In this document: piece by piece, positions 18,871 through 26,037 of the stretch
Layout: each line of letters begins with the position of its first letter
Position numbering within the stretch: the first letter of the stretch is position 1
DNA from: JAGMXM01 sp964458325
GTDB taxonomy: Bacteria > Verrucomicrobiota > Verrucomicrobiia > Limisphaerales > UBA1319
Reading direction: 5' to 3'
Length of the DNA: 26,037 bases
Assembly: GCA_964458325.1 (NCBI GenBank)
Contig: CAYWIM010000069.1
Coordinates: forward strand, 1-26,037
Notes under the pieces: model-generated
Databases searched by the model: none
What the model was told of the DNA's origin: nothing
What the model saw: only the letters and a program-made list of their open reading frames with translations
Program-made: the position numbers and the translations under genes

Positions 18871-20069
18871 AGGTTGCCAGCAAACGCTTCGCGCAGAATG
18901 GACTCGCGAAGAGCACTTTCCTCAACCACCGCTGCAGTCAACGCGTCCTTCAGTTTCCGTGCAGTGGGGCATGCAAAATTTAGCTTTTTGGTTATTCGCT
19001 TCTGTTCTGCCGATTCCGGCAGCCGAAACTCAAAAGCAAACAAGTGCTCCCGATTCACTTTTGGAATGCCAGCTCGGTTAGAGCCTTCAACAGCATACCT
19101 TGTGAGCTGGCGAGAAAGCATCAGGTAGAAAAGGTAATCACGTGTTAGTTTGCCCGATTTCGGCCGAATTGGGTAGCTGTCTGCACTGCATAAGCCGGTG
19201 AAGTCAGGACGAACCACTTTGCGCAACTTCGGACGGATCTTAGAATAAATCACGTCCTCTGGTGTGAATAGGTATTTTCCCGAAATTAGCTTTTCCTCCG
19301 CAGCTGTCATTAGGTCAACAACCTCGCCCGTCCCGGAGACAATATTGGCGCCTCCGATGTGAAGCAAAGACGCAAATTGAGGTTCACGCGGATCCACCAA
19401 CGCCGTAGCAATCGTCGCTACATCCCCAAGTCGTGCTGGTGTCCCATTTACGTTGGCGACAGCAGCGTCAATCAATGCATCTAGCAAAGATTTTGCGTCG
19501 TTTTCGGCCTCCTGGCACAACCGCTGCATTTCCTCGACGCGGCTCAGGCACTCTTTGATCCGGCCTACCACCCGGCGCTGCTCAGTGACTGGGGCGTCAG
19601 GTATCAGAGCTTGGCACATGAACTCTTCCGGGACGCGCTGCTGTCCTGCCGATCCATGAAAGTGCCGCTCGGCCTCGTCTCTAAAGCTTTTGCCGCGCAC
19701 AAAGAAGTAAAGCCACTCCGGAGTCGCTTTCGTTGGTCGGAGCACATGAAATTCGGTTGAGCCGAAGCCAAGCCGATTTACCAGATTCAAACCAATAGCA
19801 GCTTTCCCGTTTTCCATACAGGGCGTGATTTTCGCAAAGATCACGTCGCCCTCCGCAAAATAGGTAAAACCCTTCCGCACTTCGCCGAAGGGCCTGGAAA
19901 TACCCTCCGTGATCGCACCGGTCTTCTCACAAACGGCTGCCATCGGCACGAACGAAACCGGGGTGCTTTTGTCGAGATTCCGAAGCTCAATCGGGCGCTT
20001 CGGGTTTATCTCCGCGACCTCAGTCAGTGGCCTCAAGGGCCATCGCGACTTGTATATGCTATGCCCCAT
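18867..20069 (-). CDS. hsdS: Type I restriction-modification specificity subunit
   Basis: This 400-residue protein sets the DNA target of the type I complex. It has two target-recognition domains, about 8-165 (RPLTEVAEINPKRP..., GDVIFAKITPCMENGK) and about 212-350 (GDVATIATALV..., DVIYSKIRPKLRK). Each is followed by a conserved long-helix region, EQRRVVGRIKECLSRVEEMQ near 165-205 and EQKRITKKLNFA near 345-400. The target is bipartite but cannot be deduced here. The ATG at 20069 lies inside the hsdM 3' end (11-bp overlap), with a GGAGGAGG sequence about 12 nt upstream. Base composition is distinctly lower in GC than the neighbours, as is common for exchangeable S genes. Confidence 0.93.
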   Translation of the reverse strand: MGHSIYKSRWPLRPLTEVAEINPKRPIELRNLDKSTPVSFVPMAAVCEKTGAITEGISRPFGEVRKGFTYFAEGDVIFAKITPCMENGKAAIGLNLVNRLGFGSTEFHVLRPTKATPEWLYFFVRGKSFRDEAERHFHGSAGQQRVPEEFMCQALIPDAPVTEQRRVVGRIKECLSRVEEMQRLCQEAENDAKSLLDALIDAAVANVNGTPARLGDVATIATALVDPREPQFASLLHIGGANIVSGTGEVVDLMTAAEEKLISGKYLFTPEDVIYSKIRPKLRKVVRPDFTGLCSADSYPIRPKSGKLTRDYLFYLMLSRQLTRYAVEGSNRAGIPKVNREHLFAFEFRLPESAEQKRITKKLNFACPTARKLKDALTAAVVEESALRESILREAFAGNL

Positions 20070-21594
20070 TTGCGGTTAAAACCTCCTCCAGCTCGCTTGC
20101 CAGCTCAGCGATTCGTTCCTGCTTGGCCTTGATGCTCTCGACCAACTCAAGGGGCGTCCGCTTATCCGTCTCCGCCGCGCGGTTCGGGTTCTTGGCGGAG
20201 AGATCCCAGCCCCGCTTCTCAATCTCCGCCAACGGCAGCATCCAGGAATTGTCTCCGCACACGCGCTTCTCCCACTTCTCGAGGAAGTCAGGAAATTGGT
20301 CGCCTTCGATGGGCTTGCGCGTCTGCTTCAACTCGAATCCATCATTGAACAGCTCGTAGAACCACACGTCCTTGGTCGTCTTGCCGTCTTTCTCCCGGTT
20401 GAAGAACAGCACGTTCGTCTTCACGCCGGCGTAGGGCAAAAAGCACCCGGCTGGCAGCGAGAGAACCGTGTGGACGTTGAATTCCTTGAGGAGCCGCTCT
20501 CGCACCTTGGCGTCCGGCCCGCCCCGGAACAGGACGCCTTCCGGCACGATGACGCCGGCCCGCCCGCCTAGCGCCAGGTTGGCCATGATGTGTTGAACGA
20601 ATAAAATCTCCGTGGCGCTCGAGTGTATCGTGAAATTCGTCTGGAGAGACCGGTCCAGTTTCCCGCCGTAGGGCGGATTGGCAAGGATGACGGTGTATTT
20701 GTTTCTCTCCGGCACATTGGGGGTGTGAAGCTCGAGCGTGTTGGCCAGCTCGAAGTTGGCGGATTCGATGCCGTGCAAAATCATGTTCATCGTCCCCAAC
20801 AGGTAGCTCAATGGCTTGAACTCGACGCCGAAGAAGGTGGCTTGATGAAACTTTTCCAAATCCGCACCGCTCATGTGCGGGGTGGTTTTGAGGATGTGAT
20901 CCGCCGATTCCGTCTCGAAACCGGCGCTGCCGAAGCACGGGTCATAAATCCGGTTGCCGATGCGCGGGCGCACCACGCGGACCATCGCGCGGATGATGTG
21001 GCGCGGCGAGTAGAACTCGCCCGCGTACCCCGGCGAGTCCGCCGCCACCTGCTTCAGCAGGCTCTCGTATAGCTCGGACAGGATCATCACGTCCGTCCGG
21101 TCGCTGAAATGCAGCCGATTGACCTGGTCCACCACCTTCGCGAAGATCACACCCCGCCGGCAGTAGTTGCGGACGGTCGAGAAGATTCGTTGGAACCTCT
21201 GAGCCACCGGGTCCGTCCCCATGCTTAACAGCTTGGGCCACAGCTTGTCGTTGACGAACTTCAGCATTTCGTCAGGCCGGTCCGTCAGCTTGGACCACGC
21301 GGCCCACCGAAACTCCACCGGCAGCCGGTTCTCGATCATCTTGTCTTCGAACACGGCCACATCGGCCCGCACCGCCTCGGCCTCGTCGAAGGCTTTGAGG
21401 AAGAACATCCAGGCGAGCTGCTCGACGTAGTTGCGCGGATCCACGCCATCGGAGTTCAGGTAATCGCAGGCGGTCTTGATCGCCGCGTTGACCTCGGCGC
21501 GCCGGTGCTCGAGGCGTTCGACTGACAGCACGGCCAAAGACGCGGCCTCGCGCTGTTTCCTGGACGGGAGTTGGTAAGTGACAGATTTGCTCAT
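20059..21594 (-). CDS. hsdM: Type I restriction-modification N6-adenine methyltransferase subunit
   Basis: This 511-residue modification subunit methylates adenine in the host target using S-adenosylmethionine, and with HsdS forms the core M2S1 complex. The N-terminal helical HsdM domain covers about 28-155. GEFYSPR at 192-198 begins the catalytic domain. Motif I is DPCFGSAGF (218-226, consensus DPACGSGGF) and motif IV NPPY is intact at 306-309. A C-terminal helical tail (QERIAELASELEEVL) probably packs against HsdS. The gene starts 4 bp after the hsdR stop codon and overlaps hsdS by 11 bp, so the three are co-translated. There is no clear Shine-Dalgarno sequence at its own ATG, which also points to coupling with hsdR. 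Confidence 0.96.
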   Translation of the reverse strand: MSKSVTYQLPSRKQREAASLAVLSVERLEHRRAEVNAAIKTACDYLNSDGVDPRNYVEQLAWMFFLKAFDEAEAVRADVAVFEDKMIENRLPVEFRWAAWSKLTDRPDEMLKFVNDKLWPKLLSMGTDPVAQRFQRIFSTVRNYCRRGVIFAKVVDQVNRLHFSDRTDVMILSELYESLLKQVAADSPGYAGEFYSPRHIIRAMVRVVRPRIGNRIYDPCFGSAGFETESADHILKTTPHMSGADLEKFHQATFFGVEFKPLSYLLGTMNMILHGIESANFELANTLELHTPNVPERNKYTVILANPPYGGKLDRSLQTNFTIHSSATEILFVQHIMANLALGGRAGVIVPEGVLFRGGPDAKVRERLLKEFNVHTVLSLPAGCFLPYAGVKTNVLFFNREKDGKTTKDVWFYELFNDGFELKQTRKPIEGDQFPDFLEKWEKRVCGDNSWMLPLAEIEKRGWDLSAKNPNRAAETDKRTPLELVESIKAKQERIAELASELEEVLTANGA

Positions 21595-21598
21595 CGGA

Positions 21599-23872
21599 TC
21601 AATTGGCCACGTAAAGGTGGCGTTTCACCTGTTCGAGGTCGCCCCGCAGTTTCTGGCCGCCGCCGTAGATCGGCAGGAACCCCGAGAAACTGCCGAGCCG
21701 GGACACGAACTGAGGCGCGCTGTAGGTCTCCCCGCGCTCCAGGTCGTCAATCGAGTAAAGGGCGTAATGGTCCAGGGCGGTTTCCCAGAACCCCATCTTC
21801 GTTTCTTCGCTGTCGGCGCCCACGATCAAGCGCAGCCATGCGTCATTGCGGTCCCAGAACCGCGTCACGCGGTCATGGCGCATGGGGATGGACGGCAGGC
21901 TGAAGCCGACCTTGCCCAGGATGTCCACGTCATCGGCGGCATCCAGATCGAAGTAATGGCGGAAGGCCGCAATGTGGATGTCGTTGCTCTTGAGTTCCTC
22001 GCGAACGTCTCTCCGCGTCTGCTTGTCGGCCCACAGGTCGAGCAGCGTCTGCAGGTCGTTCGGGGAAATCTTACGGATGACCTTTTTGGATTGCTCGCAG
22101 TATTCGTCGAATGGAATCCTCCGGCCGTCGGCCAGGCACACGAACCGCTCGCTGGCGGCGATGTAAAGGCTCACCCCTTGCGCCACCGGCCTCTGGACGA
22201 TCGGAGGCGCCTTGCGCGGCGCCTGCTTGATCGGCACGGGCTTCTGGATGTTGGCCGGATGCCCATCGAACTCGGCGTCTTCGAGCATGCTGGCGCCGCT
22301 GTAATCGAAGATCGAGAAGAACCGCTTGTCGATGTCCTCGCACAGCCGTGTGCCGCGCCCCTTCATCTGCTTGTACAGGATGGCGCTCTTGATCGGGCGG
22401 ACGAACACGATGACTTTCACATCGGGAGCGTCAAATCCCGTCGAGAGGAGGTCCACGGTCACTGCCACCCGGGGCTTGGCGCGGCCCACCTCCTGGAAGT
22501 TCCGCTCCAACTGGTGCGAGTTGCGCTCGGACCGTGTGATCCGCGCGGCGTAGTCATTGTCGCCAGAGATGCGCCGCAGTTCCTGCGCGAAGAATGCCGC
22601 ATGGGTATCGTCCACGCAGAAGACGATCGCTTTCTCATTCAGGAGCCCCTGCTGGCCAAGCTGCGCGTGCAGGTCCTCCGCGATGAACTTCGTGCGGTCC
22701 GGCAGCCGGATCTCCCGCTCAAAATTGGCCGTGGTGTATTGCCGGCCGTCCGGGCCGGTGAAGCCGTCGGCATCCAGGTTCGTGATCCGCTGTTCGAGCA
22801 GATAAGGAACCAGGTAACCGTCCTCGATGGCCTGTTTGAGGGAGTAGGTGTAGGCGGGGTCGCCAAAATAAGTGTAGGTGTCCCGGCGCCCTTCCTCAGG
22901 CGTCAGTTCACGGCCATTCACCTCAGCGATCTCGCGCGGCGTCGCCGTCAGCCCCAGATGGAAAGCCCGGACGAAGTAGTCCAGGATGCCGAACCAGTCC
23001 CCAAAGCCGGATCGGTGGCATTCGTCCACGATCACCAAATCAAAAAAGTCCGGGTCGAAATGCTCGAAGAGCTTCTTGCCGCCTAGCTCCTCGTCCAGGT
23101 TCTGGTAATTGGCGAAGTAGATTTGCCCGACCCGGTGTTTCCCCTGAGCGACCAGTTCCTTGTCAATGACCAGCCGTGAAGCCGACGGGAAAGCGCTGAA
23201 AGCCCGATACGCCTGATCCTGGAGATTGTTCCGATCCGTCAGGAAGAGGATGCGGTTGTTGCGCAAGACATTCCCCTGGATGAGCTTCCAGATGAGCTGA
23301 AAAACGGTGAACGTCTTGCCCGTCCCCGTGGCCATCAGCAGCAGGACGCGCGTGATGCCTCTGGCAAACCGCAGCAGCGTTTCGAAAATGGCCATTTCCT
23401 GGTACGGCCGGACCTGTTTCCGTGTAATCTGGTCAATGTGCCACGGAGATGAGAACGCAGACTGCCATCGCGCCCAATCAATCGCGTATCCCAGCCGTGC
23501 CAGCAGGTCGCCCGGTGTCGGTGGTATGGCGAACGTCTCGCACGACTGCGTGAGCAGGTCAGTCAGGATGTATTCGCCTCCGTTCGAGGCGATGGAGAAC
23601 CGCAGGCCGAGCCGCTGGGCATAGCGCTGTCCTTGCTGGATGCCATCGGATGCCGCCTCGCTTTCCGCCTTCGCTTCCAGCACCGCCAATGGCAAGTGCC
23701 CGAAGCGAAGCAGGTAATCCAGGATCAGTTTCTGGTTCGGATCGTACATCGAGCCCTCGGCGATGTTGACCGGGCCGGGCCCCAGCGGAAGCTGGCGGTC
23801 CCACGCCCAACCGGCACGTTGCAGGGCTGGCTCGATCAACTCGCGACATGTTTTGTCCTCGTTGCGGCTCAT
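21599..23872 (-). CDS. hsdR: Type I restriction endonuclease/translocase subunit (EcoEI-type)
   Basis: This 757-residue motor and nuclease subunit, with M2S, translocates and cuts DNA lacking the methyl mark. The N-terminal nuclease core is visible as D52 and E66-A67-K68 (LEAK). The superfamily 2 helicase part has Walker A ATGTGKT at 181-187, DECH at 283-286, TATP at 309-312, and later DLLSTGFDAPDV and QMKGRGTR. The C-terminal third resembles the EcoEI-R C-terminal domain that contacts the methyltransferase. The length is normal for this shorter HsdR class, so it is not truncated. The ATG at 23872 has a GGA about 6 nt upstream. It is the first gene of the operon hsdR-hsdM-hsdS-fusion and is divergent from the LysR-type gene. 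All key motifs look intact. Confidence 0.96.
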   Translation of the reverse strand: MSRNEDKTCRELIEPALQRAGWAWDRQLPLGPGPVNIAEGSMYDPNQKLILDYLLRFGHLPLAVLEAKAESEAASDGIQQGQRYAQRLGLRFSIASNGGEYILTDLLTQSCETFAIPPTPGDLLARLGYAIDWARWQSAFSSPWHIDQITRKQVRPYQEMAIFETLLRFARGITRVLLLMATGTGKTFTVFQLIWKLIQGNVLRNNRILFLTDRNNLQDQAYRAFSAFPSASRLVIDKELVAQGKHRVGQIYFANYQNLDEELGGKKLFEHFDPDFFDLVIVDECHRSGFGDWFGILDYFVRAFHLGLTATPREIAEVNGRELTPEEGRRDTYTYFGDPAYTYSLKQAIEDGYLVPYLLEQRITNLDADGFTGPDGRQYTTANFEREIRLPDRTKFIAEDLHAQLGQQGLLNEKAIVFCVDDTHAAFFAQELRRISGDNDYAARITRSERNSHQLERNFQEVGRAKPRVAVTVDLLSTGFDAPDVKVIVFVRPIKSAILYKQMKGRGTRLCEDIDKRFFSIFDYSGASMLEDAEFDGHPANIQKPVPIKQAPRKAPPIVQRPVAQGVSLYIAASERFVCLADGRRIPFDEYCEQSKKVIRKISPNDLQTLLDLWADKQTRRDVREELKSNDIHIAAFRHYFDLDAADDVDILGKVGFSLPSIPMRHDRVTRFWDRNDAWLRLIVGADSEETKMGFWETALDHYALYSIDDLERGETYSAPQFVSRLGSFSGFLPIYGGGQKLRGDLEQVKRHLYVAN

Positions 23873-23892
23873 GTTTCCGACAATATCGCTCT

Positions 23893-23908
23893 TCGATTCC
23901 AGAATCGA
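23893..23908. promoter_or_regulatory. Dyad, candidate operator near hsdR
   Basis: TCGATTC (23893-23899) and GAATCGA (23902-23908) are perfect 7-bp inverted arms around a 2-bp centre, 20 bp before the hsdR start codon. A second short dyad, ACTGC-GT-GCAGT, follows at 23911-23922. The compact two-fold symmetry fits a dimeric repressor site blocking hsdR transcription or translation. Which protein binds is unknown; the LysR product next door is the obvious candidate. Confidence 0.5.
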
Positions 23909-23934
23909 GAACTGCGTGCAGTATTGCCTTTCCT

Positions 23935-23960
23935 CGAATTTTCTTCTAGCCTAAAATTCG
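23935..23960. promoter_or_regulatory. LysR-type box overlapping a candidate -10 of the regulator gene
   Basis: CGAATTTT (23935-23942) and AAAATTCG (23953-23960) are perfect 8-bp inverted arms with a 10-bp spacer. The arms contain the T-N11-A spacing typical of LysR-type binding sites (T at 23941, A at 23953). TAAAAT (23952-23957), a good -10 element for the regulator gene, lies in the right arm. Binding there would give negative autoregulation, the usual arrangement for this family. Confidence 0.55.
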
Positions 23961-23982
23961 CAAAGTCCATAACTCTAAAGTC

Positions 23983-24906
23983 ATGTATGCGGAATTGCTC
24001 CAGCAGGGCGGGCTCTCATTGGACCGACTGCAAAGCTTCTGCCTGGTTGCCCAGGCCGGCGGCGTCACCAAGGCCGCTCAGGGCGACCCGGCGCGGCAGA
24101 GCCTCTTCAGCCGCCAGGTCAAGGAACTCGAGGTGTTTTTCGGCGCCGAGCTCATCCGCCGCAAAGGACGCGGCATCGTCCTCACAGACGCCGGCGCCCA
24201 GCTCAACAACATCGCCCGCGAGTGCTGCGCCGCCCTCACGGATTTCAAGAGTGAGTGCCGGAACCAGCCCGTGGAAGTTGTCATTGGCGCCGGAGAAAGC
24301 GTCATCGAGTGGCTTCTCATGCCCCGCCTGGACAAAATCCGCGGCCAACTCCCCAATGTTCGGCTGAAATTCCTCAACCTCCCCACCGCAGACGCTGTAA
24401 AACGGCTGGCCGACGGTGTTATTGATTTTGCCCTGGTCCGCAAGGACGCTGTCTCACGTCCTTTGCAGGCAAAACCGCTCGGCTGCATGGTCTATTCACT
24501 GTTCGTTCCTGCTGGCCTTCAGGCTGCCACAGGGCGCACGGACGGTCTCAAGCTCCTTGACGGCCTGCCCCTCGCCACGCTCGAAGGCGAGGGCAGTTTC
24601 CGCCGTGCCCTCGCTCAGTCGGCTAAGAAGCAGGGTGTCAAACTCAACATTCAGATCGAGTGCTCCTCCTTCCCCCTGGCCGCGCGTTCCGTCGCCAAAG
24701 GCCGCGTGGCGGCCATCCTGCCCGCCATTGCCGCCGCCGATTTGCCCCCTTCGGTCGCAACTCAGATCCCCCTCTCGTTTCTGAAGCTCTTCGACCGCGA
24801 AATGTGCCTCGCCTCGAACGCCCGCCTTCTCCGCATCCGTCCCATCCTCAACCAAGCCGCCGCCACCCTCATCCAAACCTGCCACTTCCTCAGTTGCGAA
24901 GCCTGA
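23983..24906 (+). CDS. LysR-type transcriptional regulator, divergent from hsdR
   Basis: This 307-residue DNA-binding protein has a LysR-type helix-turn-helix at about residues 12-70 (LDRLQSFCLVAQAGGVTKAA, then RQSLFSRQVKELE and RRKGRGIVLTDAG). The periplasmic-binding-protein-like effector domain runs from about 95 to the end (VEVVIGAGESVIEWLLMPRL...). The recognition region is a variant in which the usual S-x-PSAVS is replaced by GDPARQSLFSRQ. The effector is unknown. It shares a 110-bp regulatory region with hsdR, so control of the restriction operon together with itself is the natural inference. The ATG at 23983 has only a weak ribosome-binding sequence. Its last 17 bp overlap the convergent protease gene. 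Confidence 0.92.
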   Translation: MYAELLQQGGLSLDRLQSFCLVAQAGGVTKAAQGDPARQSLFSRQVKELEVFFGAELIRRKGRGIVLTDAGAQLNNIARECCAALTDFKSECRNQPVEVVIGAGESVIEWLLMPRLDKIRGQLPNVRLKFLNLPTADAVKRLADGVIDFALVRKDAVSRPLQAKPLGCMVYSLFVPAGLQAATGRTDGLKLLDGLPLATLEGEGSFRRALAQSAKKQGVKLNIQIECSSFPLAARSVAKGRVAAILPAIAAADLPPSVATQIPLSFLKLFDREMCLASNARLLRIRPILNQAAATLIQTCHFLSCEA

Positions 24907-25852
24907 AGAAACCGGCGCCGCCTTTCAGCGTGATCGTGGCGGGGTTTCCGGTTCCGAGCGGTTCCCAAGTGTCATCCGCGAGACTGGACTTTGATTCGAG
25001 TATCCAGCCGGGAACAGGACTCCACCAATGCAGCATCAGCGTGTCGGGGCTGCTGCTTGCAATCCGCAGCCATGGCGCAAGGGAGATGTTGAGCATGGTC
25101 CAGCGGCTCATGCCCGCATTGGCCAGGATATCGGCGCCGCCGACGAGGGTTCGCGCCTGGTCGCTCGCGCTTCCGGCCATCAAGGCGCCCCCGGTCGGAG
25201 GATTGCCGCTCAGATGGCTTGTCACGCCATACAGGTTCGTCGCCAGGCCGAGCACGCTGCCGGCGTAGGGCACGGGGGAGACGATCTCAATGCTGCCATC
25301 GGCGCTCTCCGCTCTCCAGCGCGGATGTCCGAGGCTCAAGCCGAGGGAGTGGCCAATCTCGTGGAGCGCCACCGTCATGACGTCGGCGCCGGGCAGGTAA
25401 ATGCCTGGGGCCGTGGACCAGGAGCGCGCGGCCACGATGTCTCCGCCGCCCAAGTCGGCGCGTCTCTCGTGGTAGTTGGCGAATTCCTCGGCGGACCAAG
25501 GCGTGGGGTCGAGCCAAAAGATGAAATGAGCCGCGGAAAGGTCATTGTCGAACAGGATGCGCCCGCGAGTCTCACGTGCCCCGTCATGTTCGAGGAGCAT
25601 GTGGCTGGAAAAACTGCCAACGACGGGTCCCCAGCCGAATTCCAACACCAGAACATGATCGTCTTGAATGGCCAGCTCCCACAGGTCGGACGCGGCGTTG
25701 AACACGTCCACCAAGTTGCCCCCGATAGCGTTGGTGGGCTGTTCTCCGCCCGTAAACTGGCGGACGATCGTGAGGGCGGGACTGGCGGTGGCTGCCAGGC
25801 GCAAAATGAAAATCACCCAACAGACCCTGGCGATTGAGGTCTTCGCGAACAT
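24890..25852 (-). CDS. Secreted metzincin-like zinc metalloprotease
   Basis: The protein has 320 residues from the ATG at 25852. This start was chosen because MFAKTSIARVCWVIFILRLA then gives a signal peptide ending ATASPA; an upstream in-frame ATG at 26026 adds 58 arginine-rich residues and is unlikely. The zinc-binding helix is HEIGHSLG with H164, E165 and H168, and ALMAG (M225) is a plausible Met-turn, so it fits the matrixin-like metzincins. The third histidine is at 176 rather than the expected 174. The last 50 residues (WILESKSSLADDTWEPLGT ... GGAGFFRLRN) form a C-terminal beta domain of the type seen in secreted Verrucomicrobiota proteins. It is expected outside the cell; the substrate is unknown. 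It is not obviously linked to the restriction operon. Confidence 0.85.
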   Translation of the reverse strand: MFAKTSIARVCWVIFILRLAATASPALTIVRQFTGGEQPTNAIGGNLVDVFNAASDLWELAIQDDHVLVLEFGWGPVVGSFSSHMLLEHDGARETRGRILFDNDLSAAHFIFWLDPTPWSAEEFANYHERRADLGGGDIVAARSWSTAPGIYLPGADVMTVALHEIGHSLGLSLGHPRWRAESADGSIEIVSPVPYAGSVLGLATNLYGVTSHLSGNPPTGGALMAGSASDQARTLVGGADILANAGMSRWTMLNISLAPWLRIASSSPDTLMLHWWSPVPGWILESKSSLADDTWEPLGTGNPATITLKGGAGFFRLRN

Positions 25853-25988
25853 ACCCACGCGGTCTGTGAGCGAGGAGCAACAAAGCCAGCGCGCCCAAGG
25901 CCCCCAGCCCGCAGGGGCGGGGCGGCGCCGGGCCATCTGCTTCGTTGTTCGGTCGGTCGAGGATCGCAGGGGATACACTCCTTCCCTT

Positions 25989-26017
25989 GCCTGCCTGCGC
26001 CGCCGCGGCAGGCAGGC
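25989..26017. repeat. Strong hairpin upstream of the protease gene
   Basis: GCCTGCCTGC (25989-25998) and GCAGGCAGGC (26008-26017) are perfect 10-bp inverted arms around a 9-nt loop, followed by more GC-rich sequence. It lies about 140 bp upstream of the protease start and lacks a T tract on either side. It may be a dispersed palindromic repeat or part of a terminator for a gene beyond the window. Confidence 0.5.
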
Positions 26018-26037
26018 GCCTCGCATCTGGCCCGGCG

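Noticed and set aside
21599..23872. HsdR as a truncated gene because it is shorter than EcoKI- or EcoR124-type HsdR
   Set aside because: The nuclease, helicase and EcoEI-type C-terminal regions are all present; about 750-800 residues is usual for this class.
24890..26026. Longer protease frame starting at 26026
   Set aside because: The added 58 residues are arginine-rich, overlap the strong hairpin and would hide a clear signal peptide that starts at 25852.

Overview
This GC-rich window (mostly above 60 percent G+C) looks like a chromosomal segment from the PVC superphylum, most likely Verrucomicrobiota. The pointers are a MurA with Asp in place of the catalytic Cys (known in Chlamydia), a secreted protease ending in a C-terminal domain of a type I associate with Verrucomicrobiota, a remnant of a similar domain at 7.9-8.05 kb, and GC-rich intergenic hairpin repeats. 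The phylum assignment is inference; there is no rRNA or other phylogenetic marker here.

Layout. 1-223: one copy of a dispersed hairpin repeat. 224-4744: an MDR alcohol/polyol dehydrogenase (-), divergent from a two-gene unit (+) made of an exported DUF885 predicted metallohydrolase and a POT-family proton/peptide symporter. 4850-5983: an unrecognised membrane protein (-). 6360-7849: a DUF4143-type AAA ATPase preceded by a near-perfect 30-bp palindrome and flanked by two identical 24-bp direct repeats, followed by a remnant of a secreted-protein gene. 8065-12147: divergent murA (-) and ftsK (+). 12148-12589: intergenic, with an inverted second copy of the hairpin repeat. 12590-14170: araB, a lone ribulokinase.

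14247-23872 is the accessory core: a minus-strand operon hsdR-hsdM-hsdS of a type I restriction-modification system, followed by a translationally coupled fourth gene. That gene is a large fusion: an HsdM-like methyltransferase with ruined catalytic motifs, a single HsdS-like target-recognition domain, an Ig-like beta domain and an AAA/STAND-like ATPase. It then breaks at about 15110 into another frame that encodes the C-terminal half of a second ATPase lacking a P-loop. This accessory gene is the most novel element in the window. A divergently oriented LysR-type regulator (23983-24906) shares a 110-bp intergenic region with hsdR that carries three dyads, so it probably controls the operon. 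The window ends with a secreted metzincin-like protease (-) whose third zinc ligand is shifted, convergent with and overlapping the LysR gene.

How the genes work together: HsdR, HsdM and HsdS should form a complete type I R-M machine. In its ancestral intact form, the fourth protein could have docked on DNA or on the complex through its dead MTase/TRD module and signalled through its ATPase. Its present copy looks broken in the last fifth.
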